This document shows positions 11,221 to 22,112 of a DNA stretch of 64,000 bases, one piece after another. Below the pieces are notes generated by a model, which did no database searches, was not told where the DNA came from, and saw only the letters and a list, made by a program, of their open reading frames with translations. Positions within the stretch are counted from its first letter, which is position 1. Each line of letters starts with the position of its first letter. A program made the translations under genes and the position numbers. This DNA is from Siderastrea radians (lineage: Eukaryota > Cnidaria > Anthozoa > Scleractinia > Rhizangiidae): contig OZ024895.1 in assembly GCA_964017195.1 (NCBI GenBank), positions 20,799,534-20,863,533 on the forward strand. The letters are read 5' to 3'.

Positions 11221-14200
11221 ATGACAGAGTCGCAAGCCGTGTTTGCGCTGTTTTTCTTTGAAGCTGTACAGAACGAATATCCGCCTCTAAGAACGACGTA
11301 TAAAGGACAAATTTTGATTTTTGTGCTTGCTCTGCCAAAGGTGAGTGCTTGTCATTGCATGGAATCTGTTGTTATTTCTACTCAGCACCCCTCGGCTTTT
11401 TCTTGTGTCACCCCCGAAAGATTTTGCGTCCGGGTGACTCCCATCTGCCCCAAGTGGTCGCCTGAGGCTTCTTCGTTTCCCTTCTGGAACCACTCATGTC
11501 AGTGGAGAATAAGCTTTTTTTTTTATGAGCTTTATTTAAAAAACAAATAAAGTACAGTAAAAATAAGAAAATGGGTTGAATAAAATTTTTCAGAATAAAT
11601 GGGTGCCATTTGTCGTTACAAAGCTAAGAATTGCTCTTGATTGCGATGCATTGTCCAATCATTACATTTTCGCGGAACTGCAAGTTAAACAAAGAAAAAA
11701 GGGCTCTTCAGCCAAGTCATATTTGTATGTGAAACATTTCGGTTAGCACCTGTTGAATTGTATTTGCAAGGTTGACTAAGTCCATAAAGAAGTGTTGAGT
11801 CGGACAGGTTAATATTTTAGTTGGTGTTTTTTGTCCCGGCAGCAGGAGTAAAATTCTTGCCAGAAAGTGATTACGTGGGAACATAGTAAAAACATTTATT
11901 AGCTCCGCGCGTGTAGTTAGTTGGTGTTCGACTTCAAACCCAGAAGGTGCTCAACTTTAACGGAAATTGTTAAAAGTTAGAATGCATAACGAAAAAAGAC
12001 ATAGAAATCAGGAAACTACTACTAGGATGCATCATGATGCCTAGCAACAGCACTGAGGTAACTGTGAGCGCAATAGACCCGGGAACGGGGATTAAAGGAA
12101 GTTGGATCCCGAAGCCTTCCCCCGCCATTTACCATATCGGAAGAGTTGGTATCGTGAGACGTTGTAGTTTTAGTGTGCTTCCATTCTTTTATTGCTTTCT
12201 TCTAATAACTATCGTGTTCTGTAACAAGAAAGCAGTTCCGTTTTGACATCATTGCATGGAACTTGCGCACCCTACTCGAGAAAACTATTTAACACCTGCC
12301 TTCCTTTTACACAATAGCAGCACTAAGAGGGCAACAACGTCGTGGGAATTTTGTGGCTGATCATAAGCAAGGGTAGCGACGAATCGATGTTCTGGCCAAG
12401 AGTAGTCGCCAATGAACGCACGTGTCAAACTTGCGTTGACTTGTGACGGCCATTCGGTCGGAACTTGCGTGCACCCATGATGAACTTAGTTCACTTTGAA
12501 TGAACTCAGGTTCGTATAGAAGTTGGCGCACGTTTCACTGTCTGCTCCCCCCTCCCTCCTCCCCCCTAAAATCAAGTGGGCGCAATTTGTTCTTAGGCCC
12601 CGTCCAAACGTTTTAGCTGCGGACAATGCAAGAAGAGTTAATAGGTGCATTGGTGCTTTCTTTGTAGGCCAGTGCTTGTTCACGAAAACGAGAAGGGAAG
12701 GGGACAGGAAGCGAGAAAAGGCAATGCCCAAACGGCCAAGCTGCTTCCCGTGCGCATCAATATGCCTTTTTTTCTTTAGTAGCTTATGTTCCGCGCCAAA
12801 GACTGCATTGAATTTACCTTTTTGCAATTTGCCTTGCGTCTACTTACGAGTCCGTTTGGCCACCCATCGCAAGTCTGAGAACACAAGGCGGCATTTCCAA
12901 ACCTGTGATAACTTAGTTAACTTCATTCGGCCTGGACCAGAAGCATGCTCCTGCCAGGACTTGTTATTCTCTGCGTGGCACCTTGATTTTCGTGTTACTG
13001 TGTATCAGCAAGAGATGATAACCCACCGATTTTCTTATTTATAAACGGATCACAGGACAGAGCTAATATTTAAAATTTCTACCGTTTTTTAATAAAGTTA
13101 AATACAAGGAGATATTTTGGGTGCTACTGGCTCTCCATGAGTTCGAAACGTCTGTGACTTTTTATCGCCTAAATGCTAACATTTCCATGTAGACTTGAGA
13201 TACCTTGTTATGGCTTTATTTTGCTCTACAGAAAAACGGTCCACGGGCCGCGTACTTGTGGTAACGAAAGTTACGACCAAATGTTGCAAAGGTTTGAGCA
13301 AAATTGGAAATGGTCAAAATAAAATGTCTCTTATATTTTGTGTGGAGTTAGTCCTTGTGGTTGAACTCTCATGGTAATATTTTTTTTTTCGTTTTTTGCT
13401 CTAACCTGGACTTGGCATCAGGGGTGGGGGAGTTCAAGGCCAAAAATGTAATTTTTTGGACATTTTAAGACGGAATCCATTAGGAAACTGAGTAATTTTA
13501 ATTTTCAGTGGACAAAAATCTTGTACCAGAATAATTTTAAGCATATCGCGTTCTTTTTTACATTTTTTGAGAGCTATGGATGTAATTTGTTATCTGTAAT
13601 AACCCCAAAGACAATTTCTTATAGGAGCCCCAGAAAATAAGTTTCAAATTTTACAAAATGAAATCTTACGCATAAAAATTTACCTATTTTACCCGTGTTT
13701 ACACAATTCCTGTGAAATTTGAAATTTAATTTCACGGGCTCCCATAAGAAATTGTCTTTGGTGTTATTACAGAAAACTAATTACGTCTAAAGCTCTTAAA
13801 AAGTGTAAAAAAGAATGCGATAAACTTTAAATTATTCTGGTACAAGGTTTTTGTCCACTGATTACTCAATTTCCTGATGGATTCCGTCTTAATCCCTAAA
13901 AGTGACAGTTTTGTTAGCTAATTTTAAAAGAGGGCAGGAAACTAGTTACCTTTCTGCTAACATCCTAGCAAAGGATCATCATTCTACTCTACAAAAATCG
14001 CAATACTGTTTTTACTTTGGTTCCGAGGGCGGGGCTGCCCCCCCTGTCCTTTATCAGGACAACACAGGTCTGTATTTTTGAAAAACTGAAAATGAGACAA
14101 CTTTATTGGCAAGGTAAGCATTCGCCAATATTTACTGAGCCTGAGGCGAATAATTATTTCAGTATATTAAATTTTGAGATGTGCTCATGGAAAAGTCATA

Positions 14201-14562
14201 AAAAAAAAAACGAGCTTAACAAACAACACACGAAGAAAAATTAACTTAGGTTAGCAGCTGCGCCTTGAAATGTTATATTCACCGGGTAGTGCGATGAATA
14301 TAGCATTTAAATTATATTTCATATTAGACTTATCAGTTTGTGTGGACGTTACAAAGTTAAAGCGCTCTTAAATTTTTATGCGCAGGTAAGCTGTTCAAAG
14401 TGACTTATTTCAACACACATATTGTCTGCACGGTGTACGCACCATTGAAGCACTCCACTTTTTCCAGGTTTTTCTGCCGCCAAATTTGTTTTAGAGAAGT
14501 GCAAAAATTGTTGTCAGTCTGTTGTCAGCGGGTTTAAAGTGCGCATGCGCAAAGGTCTATAG
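11221..14562 (+). CDS. Tentative three-exon gene, family unknown
   Basis: Three open blocks join in phase. Exon 11221-11340 starts at ATG, is exactly 40 codons and ends AAG before a consensus GTGAGT. Exon 14068-14113 follows CAACACAG, includes 'FEKLKMRQLYWQ' and ends before GTAAGC in phase 1. Exon 14468-14562 follows TTTTTCCAG, includes 'AAKFVLEKCKNCCQSVVSGF' and reaches a TAG stop at 14560-14562. The predicted protein is only about 87 residues and matches no family I recognise. The last exon runs through the NRF1-type palindrome assigned to PCID2, and its stop overlaps a transposon target-site duplication. Both facts weaken the model. The long second intron would contain the foldback MITE at 13465-13892. 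Confidence 0.25.
13465..13892. mobile_element. Foldback MITE with TTAA ends (piggyBac-type)
   Basis: A 428-bp palindrome-like element with arms of about 165 bp (13465-13635 and 13735-13892). Both ends read TTAAGACGGAATCC in inverted orientation. The TTAA at each end fits the TTAA duplication typical of piggyBac-group elements. No transposase is present. A related element with the same termini is at 45066-45467. Confidence 0.8.
14540..14551. promoter_or_regulatory. NRF1-type palindrome, probable ancestral PCID2 promoter element
   Basis: The 12-mer TGCGCATGCGCA is a perfect match to the NRF1 consensus, which is typical of housekeeping-gene core promoters. It lies 17 bp left of the outermost transposon boundary (14569). 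If the two elements at 14569-31142 are removed, it would sit roughly 35 bp upstream of the PCID2 ATG. The motif is seen directly; its role is inferred. Confidence 0.5.
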
Positions 14563-14568
14563 TTCTCC

Positions 14569-15524
14569 CATTCTCGTTCCCAGAGCCTACGATCTGTTCG
14601 GTCAGCGGTGGGATCGTAGGGCTCTGGTATCAGCCATTACCGGATGTCGTGAAATTCACGACATCCGGTAGCGCATGTCTAATTCGTTAAGGTGCTATTG
14701 CGCCTGCTCTATTCTCGTCCGTGGAGCTCTGGGAAAGACAATTCTGACAGCCGAGAAATTTGAATTCCTATCGATCAAGTCATGGAAAAGCTGTTCGGAA
14801 CCCTCTAAATCTCCTGCAATTAGCGGAAAACCTGGAGCTTTAAAAGGAGCAAACTTAAAAAGCTGCCTTTCGTGCCGTAGTTGTTCAGAAGAACGATTAT
14901 CCCTGCATTTTGCTCACGAGGTTTGGATTTGTATCTTGCCTGAATAAAGGTATTGCATTTGCGTTATACTGAATTGTACAGTTATTTTATTACATTCGTC
15001 TGGTTTCTGATGTGTGAGAATGTCAATTGTGTACTTATCGTTTCGCCACTAAATGCTACATTGTATTACGTTTTACCCCAGAAGAATTTGGCGCCCAAGT
15101 TTTTAAACATCGACATCAAGAGGTCATTACAAAAGTTGATGAGACAGTTACACGTAAGTTTATTTATGGCAAAGTTGTAGTTTTGTAGAAAATGCAGTAG
15201 CGAGAAAAGAATCGCTGGCATTTAGCGACAATCTCTAACGCTGTGAACTCTTATGTGCTTAACCAAAATTAAACAGCAAAATGTGGTCGCTTAATCTGCC
15301 CTATGCCATATTCTTTGCGTGGAAATTGATAAAGTCAATACCTTAATTAATGCCCTGATTAATTCAACCGGAAATAAAACATTATGCGTAGAAGCCAAAA
15401 AATTTTAACGTTATTGCGCATGCAGCTTGAATCAGCCAATCAAAAAAAATAAATTTTTGGCCGTTACCAGAGCTACAAGAGACGTAATTTTAAAAAAATC
15501 CGCGTAGCTCTGGGGACGAGAATG
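14569..15524. mobile_element. 956-bp non-autonomous transposon with 9-bp TSD
   Basis: Termini are CATTCTCGTTCCCAGAGC (left) and the inverse of CATTCTCGTCCCCAGAGC (right). A perfect 9-bp direct duplication TAGTTCTCC flanks it (14560-14568 and 15525-15533). Inside are small hairpins (for example around the mirrored 'ACATCCGG' at 14640-14668) and an open frame at 14675-14947 that I take to be non-functional. A 9-bp duplication is typical of Mutator-like elements, though the termini themselves do not prove that superfamily. Its ends match those of the adjacent 15.6-kb element. Confidence 0.8.
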
Positions 15525-15532
15525 TAGTTCTC

Positions 15533-15688
15533 CATTCTCGTCCCCAGAGCCCACGATCCTTTTGGTCTGCGCCAAGGATCGAGACCTCGGTAGGTACGTG
15601 ATGTATGGGGAACTATATTGTCCCCAATATATTATTTAACTAACTTTACTTGAGTTCTATTACTTATACTATATTACTTGCTTAGCTA
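15533..15688 (+). repeat. Left unique terminal inverted repeat
   Basis: Non-satellite terminus of the 15.6-kb element. It contains the 19-bp end motif, a short hairpin around 'gatccttttggtctgcgcc', a 'TATTGTCCCCAATATATT' stretch and an AT-rich run leading into the satellite at the 'TAGCTACCTTGATG' junction. The same sequence, inverted, occupies 30993-31142. Confidence 0.9.
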
Positions 15689-18600
15689 CCTTGATGTACT
15701 CTATGTGCTTGATGTACTCTACTTGCTTGATATACTCTACGTGCTTGATATACTCTACTTGCTTGATGTACTTCACTTGCTTGATGTACTCTACTTGCTT
15801 GATGTACTCTACGTGCTTGATGTACTCTACTTGCTTAATATACTCTATGTGCTCGATCTACTCTACGTGCTTGATATACTCTACTTGCTTGATGTACTTC
15901 ACTTGCTTGATGTACTCTACTTGCTTGATGTACTCTACGTGCTTGATGTACTCTACTTGCTTAATATACTCTATGTGCTCGATCTACTCTACGTGCTTGA
16001 TGTACTCTACGTGCTTGATGTACTCTACTTGCTTGATATACTCTACGTGCTTGATATGCTCTACTTGCTTGATATACTCTACTTGCTTGATGTACTTCAC
16101 TCGCTTGATGTACTCTACGTGCTTGATGTACTTCACTCGCTTGATCTACTCTACGTGCTTGATGTACTCTACGTGCTTGATGTACTCTACTTGCTTGATA
16201 TACTCTACGTGCTTGATATACTCTACTTGCTTGATATAGGATATACTCTACTTGCTTGATGTACTTCACTCGCTTGATGTACTCTACTTGCTTGATGTAC
16301 TTCACTCGCTTGATCTACTCTACGTGCTTGATGTACTCTACGTGCTTGATGTACTCTACTTGCTTGATATACTCTACGTGCTTGATGTACTTCACTCGCT
16401 TGATGTACTCTACGTGCTTGATGTACTCTACTTGCTTGATATACTCTACGTGCTTGATATACTCTACTTGCTTGATATACTCTACTTGCTTGATGTACTT
16501 CACTCGCTTGATGTACTCTACGTGCTTGATGTACTCTACTTGCTTAATATACTCTATGTGCTCGATCTACTCTACGTGCTTGATGTACTCTACGTGCTTG
16601 ATGTACTCTACTTGCTTGATATACTCTACGTGCTTGATATACTCTACGTGCTTGATATACTCTACGTGCTTGATATACTCTACTTCCTTGATGTACTTCA
16701 CTCGCTTGATGTACTCTACTTGCTTGATGTACTCTACGTGCTTGATGTACTCTACTTGCTTAATATACTCTATGTGCTCGATCTACTCTACGTGCTTGAT
16801 GTACTCTACGTGCTTGATGTACTCTACTTGCTTGATATACTCTACGTGCTTGATATACTCTACTTGCTTGATGTACTTCACTCGCTTGATGTACTCTACG
16901 TGCTTGATGTACTCTACTTGCTTAATATACTCTATGTGCTCGATCTACTCTACGTGCTTGATGTACTCTACGTGCTTGATGTACTCTACTTGCTTGATAT
17001 ACTCTACGTGCTTGATATACTCTACGTGCTTGATATACTCTACTTCCTTGATGTACTTCACTCGCTTGATGTACTCTACTTGCTTGATGTACTCTACGTG
17101 CTTGATGTACTCTACTTGCTTAATATACTCTATGTGCTCGATCTACTCTACGTGCTTGATGTACTCTACGTGCTTGATGTACTCTACTTGCTTGATGTAC
17201 TTCACTTGCTTGATGTACTCTACTTGCTTGATATACTCTACGTGCTTGATATACTCTACTTGCTTGATATACTCTACTTGCTTGATGTACTTCACTCGCT
17301 TGATGTACTCTACGTGCTTGATGTACTCTACTTGCTTGATGTACTCTACGTGCTTGATGTACTCTATTTGCTTGATATACTCTACGTGCTTGATATACTC
17401 TACTTGCTTGATATACTCTACTTGCTTGATGTACTTCACTCGCTTGATGTACTCTACGTGCTTGATGTACTCTACTTGCTTGATGTACTCTACTTGCTCG
17501 ATGTACTCTACTTGCTTGATATACTCTACGTGCTTGATATACTCTACTTGCTTGATATACTCTACGTGCTTGATGTACTTCACTCGCTTGATGTACTCTA
17601 CTTGCTTGATGTACTTCACTCGCTTGATGTACTCTACTTGCTTGATGTACTTCACTCGCTTGATGTACTCTACTTGCTTGATGTACTCTACTTGCTTGAT
17701 GTACTCTACTTGCTCGATGTACTCTACTTGCTTGATATACTTACTCTACGTGCTTGATGTACTTCACTTGCTTGATGTACTCTACTTGCTCGATCTACTC
17801 TACGTGCTTGATATACTCTACGTGCTTAATATACTCTACGTGCTTGATGTACTCTATGTGCTCGATCTACTCTACGTGCTTGATATACTCTACGTGCTTG
17901 ATGTACTCTACTTGCTTGATATACTCTACATGCTTGATATACTCTACGTGCTTGATATACTCTACTTCCTTGATGTACTTCACTCGCTTGATGTACTCTA
18001 CTTGCTTGATGTACTCTACGTGCTTGATGTACTCTACTTGCTTAATATACTCTATGTGCTCGATCTACTCTACGTGCTTGATGTACTCTACGTGCTTGAT
18101 GTACTCTACTTGCTTGATGTACTCTACGTGCTTGATGTACTCTACTTGCTTGATATACTCTACGTGCTTGATATACTCTACTTGCTTGATATACTCTACT
18201 TGCTTGATGTACTTCACTCGCTTGATGTACTCTACGTGCTTGATGTACTCTACTTGCTTGATGTACTCTACTTGCTCGATGTACTCTACTTGCTTGATAT
18301 ACTCTACTTGCTTGATATACTCTACGTGCTTGATGTACTCTACTTGCTTGATGTACTCTACTTGCTCGATGTACTCTACGTGCTTGATATACTCTACTTG
18401 CTTGATATACTCTACGTGCTTGATGTACTTCACTCGCTTGATGTACTCTACTTGCTTGATGTACTTCACTCGCTTGATGTACTCTACTTGCTTGATGTAC
18501 TCTACTTGCTTGATGTACTCTACTTGCTCGATGTACTCTACTTGCTTGATATACTTACTCTACCTGCTTGATGTACTCTACTTGCTTGATGTACTTCACT

Positions 18601-20085
18601 TGCTTGATGTACTCTACTTGCTCGATCTACTCTACGTGCTTGATATACTCTACGTGCTTGATGTACTCTATGTGCTCGATCTACTCTACGTGCTTGATAT
18701 ACTCTACGTGCTTGATGTACTCTATGTGCTTGTAATACTCTACATGCTTGATGTACTCTACTTGCTTGTTGCACTTTACTCGCTTAATGTACTCTACTTG
18801 CTTGATGTACTTCACTTGCTTGATGTACTCTACTTGCTTGATGTACTCTACTTGCTCGATCTACTCTACGTGCTTGATATACTCTACGTGCTTGATATAC
18901 TCTACGTGCTTGATGTACTCTATGTGCTTGTAATACTCTACATGCTTTATGTACTCTACTTGCTTGTTGCACTTTACTCGCTTTACTTTATGTACTCTAC
19001 TTGCTTGATGTACTTCACTTGCTTGATGTACTCTACTTGCTTGATGTACTCTACGCGCTTGATATACTCTACGTGCTTGATATACTCTACGTGCTTGATA
19101 TACTCTACTTGCTTGATGTACTCTACTTGCTTGATGTACTCTATTTGCTCGATGTACTCTCCTTGCTTGATATATTCTACGTGCTTGATATACTCTACCT
19201 GGTCGATGTACTCTACTTGCTCGATGTACTCTACTTGCTTTATGTACTCTACTTGCTCGATGTACTCTACTTGCTTGATGTACTCTACTTACTTGATGTA
19301 CTGTACTTGCTTAATGTACTCTACTTGCTTGATGTACTTCACTCGCTGGATGTACTCTACGTGCTTGATGTACTCCACTTGCTTGATTTACTCTACTTGC
19401 TTGATGTACTATACGTGCTTAATATACTCTACTAATGCTTAATGTACTCTACTTGCTTGATGTACTTCACTCGCTTGATGTACTCTACGTGCTTGATGTA
19501 CTCTACTTGCTTGATGTACTTTACTTGCTTGATGTACTCTACTTGCTTGATGTACTTCACTCGCTTGATGTACTCTACTTGCTTGATGTACTTCACTCGC
19601 TTGATGTACTCTACGTGCTTAATGTACTCTACTTGCTTGATGTACTTCACTCGCTTGATGTACTCTACTTGCTTGATGTACTTCACTCGCTTGATGTACT
19701 CTATGTGCTTGATGTACTTTACTTGCTTGATGTACTTTACTTGCTTGATGTACTCTATGTGCTTGATATACTCTACTTGCTTGTTGCACTTTACTCGCTT
19801 AATGTACTTTACTTGCTTGATGTACTTCACTTGCTTGATGTACTTCGCTTGTAGTACTCTATGTGCTTGATGTACTTCACTTGCTTGATATACTCTATTT
19901 GCTTGATGTACTTCACTTGCTTGATGTACTCTATGTGCTTGATGTACTTTACTTGCTTGTAGTACTCTATGTGCTTGCTGTACTTCACTTGTTTGATGTA
20001 CTGTATGTGCTTGATGTACTTTACTTGCTTGATGTACCTTGCGTGCTCGGAGTTTTTTACTTGCTTTGAGTATCTGTACATGGTC
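15689..20085 (+). repeat. 18-bp satellite array, left arm (about 244 units)
   Basis: The unit is CTTGATRTACTCTACKTG with common variants (TTCACT, CTCGATCTA, CTTAATATA). Register slips are rare, for example 7 bp extra near 16236 and 4 bp extra near 17740. Variant units recur in a higher-order pattern: the 'CTTAATATACTCTATGTG' variant recurs at spacings of 126, 216, 162 and 198 bp, all multiples of 18. Toward the inner end (19750-20085) units become more diverged and finish with a 'GGAGT' variant. Very long open frames here (up to about 770 codons of LDVLYL or MYSTCL repeats) are by-products of an 18-bp unit lacking stops, and are not annotated as genes. Confidence 0.97.
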
Positions 20086-21229
20086 ATGAGGACTGCGACT
20101 CCGAAGCATTTTATTTAGCAATTATGAAACACACCTGAGTAAAAGGAGGGCCACGAAATTGTATTAGCCTTGGCTTTAAGAAGTTTGGCTTGAACAAGTT
20201 TATTATCTGCCTCAATTGTTTGCAACTTCTTATAATACTATATATTATATGCTTCTCTGAATATCTCAGGAGAAAATTTTTTTCGAAAACAAGTAACATT
20301 TTTTGGGGAAGTTGAGGATTTAGTAAACTAGAACAGTCCCACATTTTTGAAAGAAGTCTAATTTTCCTGTATTGCTCTGTCTGACCATTCATTAAAAGAT
20401 TATGAGGGGTCAGAAAGGGACACTGGCGTTAACCAGAATATGTCACTTTCACAAAGATATTTATCAATTGGCCCTGAAACAGGTCTATTTCCCGAGACGT
20501 ACGCCACCTAACATTTTCTCTGGTTATGGAAATCATCATGGAAGTCATTTTTGTCGACAAAACTTAACGCAACCGCTTTCCTAACATTAAATAAAAATTG
20601 ACCTCTATGCAGACGTCTTGGCCAGGGGAACAGCGTTCTCAAAGGCAATATCTCTCTCCTTTTAAGTGTCTTTTTCTTTTCCTCATTTTCTCTTGTAACA
20701 ACTGTCCTTGTTAGTTTTTTTAGCATTCCCAATTTAAGTGTCCCCAATTAAACTGTTAAATACTAAATACATTTGACACTTTTAATTAAGATTTTATCTA
20801 CAGGGGCGTAGCTAGCTTTCTGAAGAGCTGTAGGCCTGGCCGCCTCTAGTTGGGAGGGGGGGATTAACCTACCGATGAAGACCCTTAAAAGTGCAATTGC
20901 ACAGCACCGAAATTTTGACATTTTATTACAGAGAATGGGCCAACTTTCACTCATTACTTAATATATAAACGCACTTGCCTTTAACGACACATACCTATCA
21001 CTTGGCTTTTCCAGAAGTCTCCCGGGTTTCTACTTGCTTGCATGAGACTTAACCAATCTCGAAAGGTTTTTTGTGGTATGTATAATGCCTATTGCTTTCT
21101 ATTTTATCTTGAAAGTGTTTTAGCCTGAATTGCTCTCTATTGCACATTTTAAAAATACGAGCGAGCTAAAAAAATTTGTACTATAAACAAACAAAAAAAA
21201 AACTAAAAAAATGGTGTAAAAAGTGTCAT
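20086..21229. other. Element interior, non-coding
   Basis: Unique sequence just inside the left satellite arm. A 'GTGTCCCCAATTAA' SINE-tail-like motif occurs near 20740. No gene is supported. Confidence 0.5.
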
Positions 21230-21295
21230 TTTGTGTAGTTTACAAACACAAACATTTCGGACATAGCCCTTCTTCAGTATGAAACCGTTCTCCAT

Positions 21296-22112
21296 ATGTG
21301 TACACCTGAGAGATTGGTTAAGTCTCAGCAAACAAGTAGAAACTCGGGAGACTTTTTTGTTGAAAAATGTAAAGAAATGACCACCTTCTTTGAAGACCGT
21401 GGCTATCCTTCCGATCTACTGCGCAATGATCGGGAAAGAGTGCATTCCATCTCAGGTCAGGAAGCACTCGAGAAACGTGTCAGGCACAGCGAAGAAAGGA
21501 TCGCTCTGGTACTCACCTACCATCCTCTAAGTTCACGCATTAAGCACATTTTGCTTAACAACTTTAACATCCTGATAAGTAACCCAACGACCGCAGCAAT
21601 ATTTCCAGCACCACCTATTGTTGCATATCGACGCCATTGCAGCCTCAGAGATCTCCTAGTACATACCTCCGACCACTGTGTAACAGACGAACCAGGAACA
21701 TTCGCGTGTGAACACCCACGCGGCCGCACCTACCAGTACACCACGTCCGATGTACATGTACGCGGACCGAAGTGCTCAACTACCATCCGCGAGCACTTCA
21801 ACTGCAAATCGGAGAACATTGTTTACTGCATCTCGTGCCGTTGATGTCCAAGGCTGTACATTGGGGAAACCGAACGTTCTCTCCGCGAGCGATTCGGAGA
21901 ACACCAAACGAAGCGTTGAAAAGACCACACCCGGTTTCCCTGTCGCGGAACATCTTAACTCCCCCGGCCACACTCTATCAGACATTCATTTTAGAGGACT
22001 AAGAATGTGTTCTGGGTCCGGAGCGCGACGGAAGCAATTTGAAAAGGAAAACATTTTTAAGCTCGGTTCAGTGGCACCACAGGGCTTGAAAAATGTTTTT
22101 CATTCCATTTAA
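21296..22112 (+). pseudogene. Penelope-like retroelement fragment with GIY-YIG endonuclease remnant
   Basis: The reading frame carries motifs of the C-terminal part of Penelope-like or related cnidarian retroelement polyproteins: 'FFEDRGYPSDLL', 'IALVLTYHPLSSRIKHILL', 'FPAPPIVAYRR' followed by 'SLRDLLVH', and a Cys pair before 'IVYCISC'. A TGA (21842-21844) interrupts it just before the GIY-YIG signature 'LYIGETERSLRERFGEH', and a second stop plus a frameshift near 21918-21930 moves the rest ('FPVAEHLNSPGHTLSDI' to the stop at 22112) into another frame. The reverse transcriptase core is absent, so this is a dead 5'-truncated copy. It sits inside the 15.6-kb element. Confidence 0.8.

Noticed and set aside
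12523..13044. 173-codon open frame, with a 113-codon antisense frame
   Set aside because: Low-complexity Pro/Arg/Phe composition, no splice or family support, and the two strands are mutually exclusive shadows.
14675..14947. 90-codon frame inside the 956-bp element
   Set aside because: No transposase or other domain features. It lies wholly in a non-autonomous repeat.
16252..19442. Very long open frames (500, 770 and 560 codons) in the satellite
   Set aside because: They consist only of the six-codon translation of an 18-bp repeat in several frames and both strands. No start context, domain or non-repeat sequence supports a gene.
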